Positions 12,190 to 24,200 of a stretch of 64,000 nucleotides of DNA are shown here, piece by piece (position 1 is the stretch's first letter; every line of letters begins with the position of its first letter). The stretch comes from Apricaphanius iberus (taxonomy: Eukaryota; Chordata; Actinopteri; Cyprinodontiformes; Aphaniidae), in assembly GCA_028564705.1 (NCBI GenBank), contig JAPXFQ010002822.1, positions 1,240,001-1,304,000 of the forward strand, read 5' to 3'. Below the pieces are notes generated by a model, which did no database searches, was not told where the DNA came from, and saw nothing but the letters and a program-made list of their open reading frames with translations. The translations under genes and the position numbers were made by a program.

Positions 12190-12560
12190 CTGGGCTTTGA
12201 CTGGACCAACACAAAAACCTTGTTTCTTTTCAATTTCAGCACACACACAGAGTTCACAGAAGGTCCCATATTCGCCTCCAGAATACTTTGGAACCCTAAC
12301 CCCCAAAATCTGTGGCTGCGAAACAAGCCCAAATCACCTTCCCTCCACCTCCGTGCTTGACAGCTGGAATGAGGTGGTTGTGCTGATGTGTTCTTAGGGG
12401 TTTTCTCCAAAAATCTTGCTCTGCTTTAATTGGACTTTACCCCTAAACATCCTAGTTAAGGCCTGAAGAGTCTGAGTTGGAGCTCTTTTTTTCGTTTTTC
12501 TAATTTGTCCAGCATTGGACGCTGAGTATAACACCTCATTCAATAACTTCAGTCATGCAC
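12190..12560 (-). mobile_element. Tc1/mariner-like remnant (reverse orientation)
   Basis: Segments such as CCTCCACCTCCGTGCTTGAC, TGAGGTGGTTGTGCTGATGT and GGTTTTCTCCAAA are typical of the transposase region of fish Tc1-like elements read backwards. No open frame survives. It abuts the right end of the MITE at 11634-12185. Confidence 0.5.
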
Positions 12561-13481
12561 TTACATAAAATGAAAGCAGAGACATATGACGGCTGCCAAC
12601 AAAAACCTGAGTTTTATTTGTGTAATAATGTAGCTGGCGACCGTGGAAGTCTGATTTTGACCATATTAGTCAAAATCTCGGTGTATAATCCGTGTTTCCG
12701 AACCAAGGGAAGTGATGATTAATGCATCCAGCTCCTCCATAAACTCTCCCTTGATTACACAACACTCTAATAAAAGCCACAAAACTCAGCAGATCAAATT
12801 GAAACCGTCTCACTAAAAATAACCCCAGACCTGTTTTTTCGTCAATCAGATGGGTGACGGCACTTCCCGGGAACGTCGACCCAGAGACCACTGGAATACC
12901 ACACATTCCTGCAGGGAGTAGGTCAGCTGAAAACTCGTGCTACAGGGAAGGTATGTAATCCCATCTGATTGCTGATTTCTTCTTTAAGGCAGTGAGATAT
13001 TTTACTTTTTTATTGCTGTTTTTTTTTTTTCTTTTCTTTTGCTGAAACTTAAAATTGGCATTGCGTTTTACATCACTGCACAGATTTTTGTGAAATCCAA
13101 ATGACTTCTGTAATTTTAGATTTACTATTCATCGGTGGAAACGCCGCCTACTCGCAGATTTCTTTTGTAAATTGTTACTGAAATAATCAAGAAAAAAAAT
13201 GCAGCTTGGGAAACTGAAGTAAATTCATACAAAGCTAATTTGCATGCTATTGGTTGGCAATTGCAAACCAGCCAATCAGGGAGAGCCACTCATTTTATCT
13301 ATATCTGATTGGTTGCACCCCTTTAAACCAAAATACGGAAGACAGTAGATGTTAGCTTACATGCATTAAGGTATCTTAATTAATTAAAGTATGCATTTTA
13401 ATAGGGATTTGTAGAGGGGGTCTCGAGAATTGGTCGGAGTTGAGGAATTAAAAGGTCGCTATTTGACGGCAGGGTGGTGCC
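12561..13481. other. Gene-free interval
   Basis: No coding or RNA gene is recognised here. The part from 12640 to 12960 has repeat-like character without clear ends. Confidence 0.4.
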
Positions 13482-13496
13482 TGAACAAGTTCATGA

Positions 13497-13838
13497 TTCT
13501 GTTCTGTAGAGTCTATACCCATAAATGCAAATAGACTGAGAGGAAACCCAACATTCACCAATTTAAAAATTAAATGAAAATATACTTTGAAACCATAACA
13601 GGGCTAGCGAACAAAAAAGCCTAGCGGACTGTGACTATATACAAAGCTTTAAACTCCACTCTACGAAGTAGTACCCCTTACTCTGGATGTTTATGTATGT
13701 ATGAGTTTATTTTTCTAAATTTAGATTTTCATTTACCCATTTTCTCTGATAAAGCCCTGAAACATATGTACCCCATGTTCAATTCAATGTTCTTTGTCAG
13801 CACTGATGAATTTCAATAAAGATTGGGGGGGGGGGGAA
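13497..13838 (+). mobile_element. Retroposed insert with 15-bp target duplication
   Basis: A perfect direct repeat TGAACAAGTTCATGA flanks the segment (13482-13496 and 13839-13853). The insert ends in CAATAAAGATT followed by twelve Gs and AA, which suggests target-primed reverse transcription of a polyadenylation-signal-bearing RNA or of a LINE 3' end. I cannot assign the source: the sequence has no convincing frame beyond 62 codons. Confidence 0.65.
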
Positions 13839-13853
13839 TGAACAAGTTCATGA

Positions 13854-15080
13854 ATGGTCGTTCACAATAATTTTCTTTTTCTTTTGTTTTGTTTTTTCTA
13901 AATGTGAACTGAACTCATTCTGATGTTTGTGAACAGCGCTCTCTCTCTCTCTCAGTATAATTTTGTTCAAGAGAGCGTAAGGGCCTTCCAGACAAAAGTA
14001 ACTTAAGAATAAAACAAAAGTATTTAATTAAAATGCTACGTGAGTACTGAGTAACTATTTGTTGTAATATTAAAATATGGTGTCATCAGAGTGATACAAC
14101 TCTGATATGCAAATTCTGGTATGCTAAAGACTAAATTAATACGAATGAATAGAAATTCCAAAATAAGAAATTCAAGCATGAGAATCATGCAATTACATTT
14201 TTTCCCCAATAGAAATGTATGAAACTAACATTTACACAAGGCAATACGGTATAACAGGGTAAAATATTTCCATTGAGGATGAATTGTATTTATCGGATAT
14301 TAACTATCTCAACATCGCACAGCAGGATCAGCAGATAGAACAAAGCATTTGTACAAACAAGAAGTCTCACTTTACAAGAAACTGTAGGAGTGTCTGTGTC
14401 TCATGCATTTTTAAAGTAAAATATGCATTTTCTTCATTCGCCGAAGTTAGCCTACTCGTGTTTGAATCAGATGTTTTATTGAAGTAGGTGTAAAAATACC
14501 TCAAAATAGTCTGTGAAGTAAAGCTACTCATACAAGTACTTTTTTCCCCCACAAACTCAAATTAATGTAACCAAATAAATGAAACTAGTTACTCTTCACC
14601 TCTGTCTGAGCTAATAGCTCGCCGCAGCGTATTGAAAAGAAAAAAAAAAACTATGAACAAATGTTTGCAACTTGGAATTTAGTTTTTAGAAGATTGATTA
14701 TTAAATATGAGCTACACTGGTTCATTTTAAAAATGTTTAAGTTAAACTTTGATCTAATTCATATAAAAAATGAATACTGCTCATAGGTGCATTCATGCTA
14801 CTGATGGTTTTGTCACCTCTGGGCTTCCATACTGGCTGCAAGCTGGATGAGCCTCTGAACAATGTCAGAGTTTTAAGAGCACAGAGGTCAAGAGGAAGTT
14901 TCTTCAGCAACTTTACAAACATTTCTGGATGACATTCTAAGGGCTTTTAAGACAGTTTAATGTCCTTTCAAGTGTTTTAAACACCATTAAATCAGTTGTT
15001 ACATTTTTTGTTAGTAGAACCAAACAATTTAACACAAACTTACATACTGGTTACAAACATAAATCAGAACTTTATTATGA
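13854..15080. other. Gene-free AT-rich interval
   Basis: The stretch lies downstream of lmcd1 (minus strand). I looked here on the minus strand for a missing second half of LIM2 and found no CxxC-type exon. Confidence 0.45.
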
Positions 15081-15082
15081 AG

Positions 15083-15155
15083 GGTTTATTTAGTATAAGT
15101 CCCAAAAATAAAACATGTTTTTTTTTTCAGTTATCATGTGTTTTCTTTTATTTTA
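15083..15155 (-). terminator. lmcd1: Candidate poly(A) signals of lmcd1
   Basis: TTTATT on the plus strand near 15084 and again near 15149 reads AATAAA on the minus strand, about 50-120 bases past the lmcd1 stop codon. Either could serve; I cannot tell which. Confidence 0.4.
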
Positions 15156-15202
15156 TCGCTTTTCTTGTAGTGCTATTTGTAATGTTTTTAAGATGAAATG
15201 TT

Positions 15203-18200
15203 TCATAGGTGCTGACAGGGTGAATCCAGGCTTTGGCCACACTTCCAGCAGCAGTAGTGTTGAGGATGCCACGTCCGTCCATCCTTCGCCGTGATGAACG
15301 ACTTGGTGAAGATGAGCTGAGGATGAAGAAGCAACGGGGGACATATCTTAGAGTGCAATCTGTGATCTTGAAGGGCTGAAAGGCTCGAAATGGACGACTT
15401 CTCACCTCGTCGCAGCCGGAGCATCTCGGCCACTGCGACTCGCAGTAGTGCCGTCCGCAGAGTAGCTTCTGATTGGACCAGAAGTACACCAGGTCCACCA
15501 GGGCGTGGCCACACTCCGAGCAAGCAAAGCAGGTGGGATGCCACAGGGCGTCATGGTAACCCGCACGTTCGGCATAAACAGCCGGGCTGTCGTTCAAAGC
15601 CTCTCCGTGGCAACCAGTGCATCGCTGGAGGAGAGAAGAACAAATAAAAGGTTGAGTCTGCAGAGTGCACCGCGTGTCAACAGAAACGCACAGAAACTTG
15701 GATAGGGGTGTCGCAGTTTGCGGGTTTCTAAACTCATTAATTTATGACGCCTTCCTTTCATTATAGGAGTCAGAACTTCGAGCTGGGTTTGATGTCAAGC
15801 CAGAGTAAACAACATTCCAATAATTTAGGTTGATAAGTCGGGATTCCAATTTTGCAATGCCCAGTCAGCCATAGCTGGAAGTAGCCTACAGCTAACATTT
15901 TAAGATGAACTTTCCATATGCAAACACCACTTTTGTTTGTGTCATGATTAGAGTTGCTGGCTCTACATGTAAGACTGATTTATACTCATTCTTACAAGTG
16001 TGCATTTTAAAATAGACATGTTTCTACCACAGCTACTATTTTTGATGTGAGGAGCAGCCATATTTAAAGTCAAAGTCAGAGCAAAAGAAAATCTCGACTT
16101 TCCCAGTGGGAAGTCAGAATTTCTGGGTCCAGACTAGAAATGGAAAACACCATTAAAGAGCAACTCACCCCCTTCAACCAGTCTAACTCTGGCCACATTT
16201 CCTGTTTGAAAATGCGCCAATAGGAGGCGTTGCCTGGCAGACCAGCAAATGTGTGATTGACATGTCGACAGCAGCACTGCTGCATTGGCAGAGACTCAAA
16301 CAGACAGAAAGATGGAGAGCAATTTGAACTCCTTCGTTTTGGAGCGATGTTTTGAGCTGAATGATTTCTCTCCGTCTCCTTCACCAGAGGAAAGAGAGGA
16401 AAGGGAAGGAGGTTCTTTGGAGGAGGCGTGGTTAAGACTCGGTTTCTTTTATACCCCAGTGGCAGGATGACTTTAGCCAGCCTTCACTGCAGAGCGCATA
16501 GCGATGCCCGGTTCATATTTAGGTGCAGTGTAGTGTTTTAACCTAAAGAGGGGGCCACAGTGACATTTCTTTTGTTATAAATTATTCTTTTTACCAAAAT
16601 AGACTAAAATATCTAAAACAATGACCAGACTTGTAGGCAGCACTTTTAGACACTCATTAAGAGTTTATCAGAAAAAAAGTTGATGTGTGGGTAAGTTGTT
16701 TTTTAAACACTGCTCGAGTCAAGTCACAAGTCCTTTAAAAGTAACTTGTCAGGACTTGAGTCTGAGTCCAGGACTTTCCAAACCATTGTGTCTGTGTTTT
16801 GCTTACCACGCTTTAACAGCCCTATTTTTGCTTTCATAATATTCAGAGTAAACCACCTGGTAAGCCAATCAAACTCTCCAAACGGATTTTGAAGAGAAAC
16901 ACCAGCATATTAGGGTAATATTCCCGGCACAGTGTGTGTCTTATGAATACGCTGCAGCAGCATAGCGTTGTGGGAATATTGCGTCATTTGTGCTGGCAAC
17001 CTTGACAGTAATATTACTGCAATATTGGCACAATGCTGGTCTTATGAATGAAGAGGGAACCTTGCCACAACAGATGGTGATGCCATGATAATGTGGGGAA
17101 TGTGCGCTGATTCCTGACTGTCAAAAGTATGCAGAATGAAAGTTAACATGGGTAGTTCATTTAGCATTTGTAAACTGTATCAGCTGAGGTGGCAAACTGT
17201 AGGGATGCAGAAATCCAGGAGCTTCTTGCTTTTAGAGTTGAAGACTAGATCACCAGACAGGCCGACCACAGGCCGACCACTTATGAACGACCACAACGTT
17301 CACTGATGCCGGCATTAATGCTAGCACTGATGACAAAATTGTCTTTTAAAAAAGCCTCATGTCTGACATGTTATTTTTTTTTACAATAATATATCTAATT
17401 CTAAAAGCCACTTAAAGCTGATAAAGGCCAAGTCGAAATACTGACACCCACACTGTAAACCCAAATGTTGAGATTACTTAGTTACACTGAGTAGCTGAAA
17501 CTCAATATTCTGAAAAAAAATATTCTAACTCAAATCTGTTGAGTTAGTTCAGCATATTATTTTGTTTTGAGTAGAAGTAAGTCAAACATTTTGAGTGACC
17601 TAATTATCATATTTCCCAGGGTGCTTAGGGGCATGTTTTTGACACAATGAGTGACTTGGAAGTCTGTTGTATTGAGATACCCATTGTGATCAATCACAAA
17701 TAATATATTTACTCAAAGTGGTTACAATGTTAACACCACATTCACAGCAAGTATAATTCTGCTCATTGTATCATTTGATTTGAGAATTATTGTACTCAAG
17801 AGACTAAATATATAATATTACATGTGGGTTATCTACAAGTTCATATCAGTTTTATAAAAGAGCCTGATACTAACATAACTTAAGGGTACTATATACCAAG
17901 TGTGTGTTGGAAACTTATAAATTAAAGTTGCATGTACTGAAGATTTCTGAGTTGCCTAAAACGCGAGGTTTAATTTAATTATAATTAGAAAATATATTTA
18001 AAATAAACTCCAAATATTTAATCTTTGATATACTCAAATATCTGAGTTTATTAACTCAAAAAATATGCGGCAAACTGATTGCCTCACTTTTTTTTAGTAC
18101 TGCCTATTTATTCGTGTTAACAGTGCATCATTCATTTGGCTCAGACACAGGGAAAAGTTTCTGCTGCAGTTGATTATTCTGCGTTAAACCATGAATAAGA

Positions 18201-21200
18201 GCCATGTAATCTGACTTTTCTTTGTATAATTTACTCACATATTCAGTTTTGTCATTGGTTCCATTCACAGCAGAGGAGGCGATGCTGCTGTTCGCACTCT
18301 GATTCTGCTGCTGCACAACATCTGTCTTGTCACTACGATCTTTGACCTCCTTTGCCACCCTCTGAGCAGCTGCTTCCTTCAGAGCCGTGCCCTCTCCAGG
18401 TAAGGCCACCTCGCCCACTCCCAGAACTTCCTGTTTGAACTTCTTCACAAACAAAATCATGGTGTACACCTGCGGATAAAAGGAGTTCAAGTTAGCTTAA
18501 CCCCCCTTTAAGGCACTTATCTGGGTAATTTGTTTGCTAAAGCCAGATGCGGGTGGTACCTCCTCTTCACTACCAAGACTCTGACACTTCATTGGGTCCT
18601 GATCGTAGATTGGGAGCTGGCTGAGAAGCTGCCTGCGGCGTTCCAGGGCTCCGTTAGTCCCCGAGACGGGACGTTGACTCTCCGGCAGGAGCTCCATGTA
18701 CTGTATAGCCTGAAGGGGTCATGAATCAACTTTTAGCTTCTTCAGTCCAGTATAATGATGGAAAAAGGTTCCACTTGCGCAGTGCTGTGCAAAAGTGTTA
18801 AATCAGCTCCTAATTTCTTTACATTTCTTTCAAAGTAGCATTAATCAGTAGCAAGGATGTCTGACATTATTGACTGATATTGCTATTTAAATGTAATATC
18901 TAAAATTATCGGTATTGCTGTTTCCTTTTTTAATGACACAGCTTTTATACCTTACTTTCATACCATGGGCATTGCCTTCTGACGTCCCGTGTACTTCCGG
19001 GTCAGATCTACTTTTTTTCTCGACACCATTTCTATGTATAAATACATACAGTAATACACATCACTGGAATGCTACTTGTCTTGTGAATCCAACAATGTAT
19101 GCCAATCAAGGATACAATCATAACTGTGAATGTATCAAGCGCTTTTGCCAAATCACTCAAAAAATTATGTCTAACTCACAGTTTGTAGCCCCATATCATT
19201 GGCAGAAAAGAGCTGTCTCAACCAAAAAGGGCATTTTTACATTTAGAAGGCTCCAATTTATGTCCTCCAATAAAACAATTAGTTTGATAGTTCAATCATC
19301 AGGGTCATTCATGATTTTTGTCTCTTTGGCCCAGTTTCTCTGAAACCTCAGCAGCAGGTTTCGGTTTGGCCCTCTCCAGGTGTTTTCTGTGACACAGCTG
19401 TGTGTTGTCAGCTTATCTCACCGCTGAGACTAAAAATGACTAACAGCCCTGGGCCGCATTAGTAAACCCAGTCAAACAAAGTGTTGGATGAGGCAAACAT
19501 GATGCTTGGGTGTTTTTCTGGGCCGCGTATGGAGGGGGAGCAGTGCTCTGTTGGATCTGGATCGTTCTCTGCGAGCTCAGCCACAGTAATGTCTGTCATG
19601 GCTGTAATTACAGGCTCCCCTCCAGCCTGTTTTTAATGCGAAGCAGACAGAGACAGCTACACTGGGCTATCTGATGTTTTTCAAGCAGCTCTGGTTTGCT
19701 GGTCTTTAGGAGGTGTTTAAAACATTTATTTAAACTACAGTCCTTTTCAGCATTACCCGAAGACAATTTTTTTTTTATAAGCATATGAACTCTAAATGAA
19801 GATGCACCAGTAATATTTTTTCTTCATCATTGTCAAATGTTTTGTGTATTTTTGGTGTAGATTTTGTGCTTAGCCAAAAGCATCTTCTTCGTAAGGAGCA
19901 GACGGTGTCTGGTTTCAGGAACCTCGTGGTCTCAGCGTTAACTGGATTTAAGATGCTCCAAATCTGAGTCTGTGGTTCTCAGACACATTTTTACAGGCGA
20001 GATAGTTTAACAACCAGTATTTCTGTAGTTTTGATTTCCCCCTCTCTTCATCCCTACTTATTCAAGGCTAATATCTTATTTCTGTGGATGTTGTCGTTCT
20101 CACTTCTGCGTTCTTGTCACGTACAGATTGGGGAGCGCCCAGGCTGGACTAACCTGGGATGCTGATTACATGCAGAGACATACGGTATTTTAACCACATT
20201 ATCTGGGTCTCTTAGCTTGATTAGGAGTAGGCCAGTTTGGTCCAACTTCCGCCACACTAAAGTGCATACGTGTATTTCAAAAGTCCTAATTTTGTCGAAC
20301 CGAGCCAATAAATCTATTTCCTATTACTGTATGTAAACTCCCTGACTATCAAGCTTTTGATTGTCTCTCTATCACTAAGTGTAATTAAGTTGCAGAGGCA
20401 TCTACTCTGAATATGGCACAAACAAAAAGCATCCCTCACTTTTTAAGGTCTTAATTTGCTCAATCTATGTTCCAATCTTCACCTATGGATTGGGTGGCTG
20501 ATGCTCTATCATCTGGAACATTTGTGCAACAGGATTTTATTTTTCGCAATGCTAATTTTCTTTTAGGCTTGCCTTGGATAAAAGATTGGTGCATAAATAA
20601 TGCTAAATCAATACACTTTGATAATCTATCCATTGTCTATACACACTTTCCCTTGCAGGGTGGAGGGGGGAGCTGGTGCCTATCTCCAGCTGTCATTGGG
20701 CGAGCAGCGGGGGACACCCTGGACAGGTCACCAGTCCATCACAGAACACGGAGAGACACGGCAATTAACCACACAGACACAGAAGTATCTAAGGACAACT
20801 TGAAGGAACCGATTACCCTAATAGTCATGTTTTTGGGACAAAGCTGGAGAGTACCCAGAGAGAAGTAATGCATGCCCAGTGACAAAATACAATCTCCGTG
20901 AAGGCGGTACCAACGTTTTCTGTGCCACATTTTGCCCTGTCTCACCAGTTTCTGGTTGAGTCCTGCCGGCGCCCAGTCGTACGTGGTGGTGTTGAAGGTC
21001 GGGTCTTTGCGCGAAACCACCGGATTTGTCACAATCATTCGGTTTCTCTTGTACACCCGAAGGCCGCCGCCCCCTTTGACCTTTGCGGTTAAGTGCGAGC
21101 AGGGCGAGTCCCCGAGCAGGCGTCCCATTCGCTGATCGTCCTCGAGATCGCTCTCGGGGGCGTGGTCGACTGTGCTGCAGCCGCACGCCACACAGGCTTT

Positions 21201-24200
21201 CCTGGACATAGGAGAGCCCCCACAGGGGTGAAGATATCAGTGTTTTCCACTTCATTCAACACGTTTCTGTGAATTAGTAAACTTTTTAGCTTATTTAATG
21301 CATTCTTTATTGTATTTTCATTATGAAAGAAAAATCCGGATGCCACATCTAACTCGACATCTGAAAAAACTTAAAATACAGATGCCGGATTTTTTTTACA
21401 GCAGCCATCATTATTTTTACCATGTGTTGATAGGTTTGTGTGACATTTATGGGCACCATTTGTAAAGTTACACAGTCCAACATTAACAGCAATAAATTGG
21501 TTATTTAGTTCACAGACTAAATATTTAGAGTGAAGCTAAATGTTTAGCTAGCAAGTTAAATGAGAAGCAAATATTTTGCTTCGAAAAAAAGATTTAGCAC
21601 AGAGGTAAATATTTAGCGAGCAAGCTAAATTGCTAGCTAAATGTTTAGCTTCGAGTGAAACATCTGAGCTGAATATGTAGCTATTATGCTAATTTACTTG
21701 CAGATGAGCAGGATTGGACTACCAAAATAAAAACTGGGAACCTCTATATAAACTGCTGGTGAGCCTGAATGTTTCCTTTTTTGCATTGTTTATTTTCTTC
21801 CCAACATGTCCCACATATTAGCTTAAAACACAGGATGAGACAAATTTACGGCATTATACATGTTTACTGATGGATTTACAGCAAAACACACCTTTTATTT
21901 AGTAACCTAAATATTTAGCTTGATATGTATTTTTTTTGTTTGAAACCATGACATTAATAAATTAATAATTAATGTGGACACAAATGTAACTTTGAAATGC
22001 TAACCTAGATTTTTTTTTTTCTGTGAAAGGCTAAATAACCTAAAATATTGCTGTTTATTTTTGATTGTGGAACTTTACAAACGCCACCCCATACAGATAT
22101 GATAGTGAGTGATAAGATACTGAAGGGGACTGGTGGTAAGATTGCTGCTGCACTCCTTCATTCCTTGTAATAATTTTTCCATTTTTGCTTACAAAATAAA
22201 ATCGAAAAAAGCTAAAAATGAAGCAAATGTACCTCCAAGAGTGGGGCTGAAATCCAGAGCAGCTGCCTTTACAACCCAGACACGCCCCTGTGCCTCTGAG
22301 AGACATCTGAGAAGAAACACAGAAAAGCAAACATCATTAAAAGCATTCTGAGATATAATATTCACTTCAATAAATAAATATTTTTTGCAAGATTAGAAAT
22401 GGAGAGATTGAGAGGAACAAAATATAGTTGTGGAAGGACAAGGAATAATAATAATGCTGAAAATCTTGAAAGGAACAAGTAATCAGGAGTTTTACAAAAA
22501 GTTTTTTTTTATAAAGGAGAGTCTTATAAAAAAAAATCTTTATTTGCCATGTGATCTAAAGCGCCCCATTAGACTAGATCAAGATGGATGCTTGAGCATA
22601 TCGTGACATAAAATCCCCTGAAATCACACCTACAGACAATTTAGAGAGACCTTTTAACCTAACAATCAGGGTTTTGGACTCTGAGAGGAACCCATGCATG
22701 CAAACTCAATGTGGAAAGACCCGAGGCTGGGATACAAACCTAAGACCTCCGATTCTAAGTTTTGCACATAGCCAGTGCAAAGAGGATAGATCCATCGTAA
22801 CATGTGTCCTTCTGTTTATTCCGGTTCAAAGCCTCGCTGCAGCATTCTGTGCCGACTAGAGACGACCATTCAAGAGAGTTTTTAAAACAAGTAAAGAGAG
22901 CCTTCAAATATCCAAACGAGCGGAAGTAAAACCATGAATACTCATCTCCAGATCAGATTGGACAACATAACTCTCAATTTAGAAATATTTCTCAAATGAT
23001 AACAGCTTTTTTTTAGCCAAAAGTCTTGAATGGCTGTCCAGAATCTTTTGTTTATGCACAATTATCAGAGTTTCATAGACGTTTATTTGAAGATAATTGT
23101 TGGCCAGTCAGTCCTTAAGACTCGAAACACAGTTTTGTAAATCAGTACATTCATCTAACTCTGAATCATTGAAAAAGCCGTACAGTTGGATGTCATCAGC
23201 ATACAAATGGTGAGATAAATTTTTTAAAACTGTTAATAATCTTACCAAGTACTGCTGTTGTGAAAATACATAATTTGGCCAAGGACTGAGCCCTGAGGAA
23301 CACCATGAAACAAGGAAGTGACCTCAGACATTAGATTATTAACAAAAATGCTAGCTATTATATTCTATTCCTCAGATAGGTAGAAAACCACTTCAGCACC
23401 GAATCTCACATTCCAATTTCATTTAGCACTTCATGTAGCAGAACGTTGTGGTCGACTGAATCAACCACTGATTGCAGATCCATCAAAACTAAAAAACTGT
23501 AGGCCTATTTACCGGAGTCTGCAGTCCACAATTAATCATTTGAGACTTTGAACAAGAATATTATTAGAAGTATTCATTTGTCCTATATTAATATTTTTCT
23601 TACATCACTACTGCTCAGGTTAGGCTCTTTATTACCTTTTCTCTGTATAAGGTCAATAGTACATCAGAGTTATTCTGTCATATGGGCACATGTGATTTAT
23701 AGATGTGTGTAAAACAAAAATGAGGCTAATTATCTGTGTAAATTGCTAATTTCTAATAAAATATAAGGTACAGTAAGGTAGAAGGTAACACAGCGACCTG
23801 CATAATGCTAAATGTATGTATAACTTACTCTCTGCTTCCAAAACTTAAAAAAAGAAGTATGAACCATCAATAACTAATTTCCAGTTTCACACAGTTCAAC
23901 AAATTTCAACTCCAGTTTAAACCAGACTTTCCTTTCTATGTATGTTTGACCTGCATCCTTCTAGGTTACTTTGGACTATCAGGATGAGTTTTCTTCTTTT
24001 AAGCAAAAGATTATTTAGACTAAATGTTTCTAAGATGATTTATGAGAAAAGGTAAGGACACTTGTTTAGGAAGCTTTTTGGTCTCAAGAAATTTCAAAAC
24101 CAAACTTCTGCTAAAAGCAAACTAGATCAAATGACATCAAAACCCCTCAAGCCCTCAGATTTCCTAACAAATCCGACTACCTTCAAAGCCCGAGGTGACG

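Noticed and set aside
16154..16560. Complete TTAA transposon starting TTAAAGAGCAACTCACCCCC
   Set aside because: The left end looks real but I could not find a matching right end, so the boundaries are not supported.
18128..18238. Extension of lmcd1 exon 5 to a stop at 18128
   Set aside because: The GTGAGT donor at 18238 gives a join to the LIM1 exon in phase and matches LMCD1 homology; the extension is intronic.
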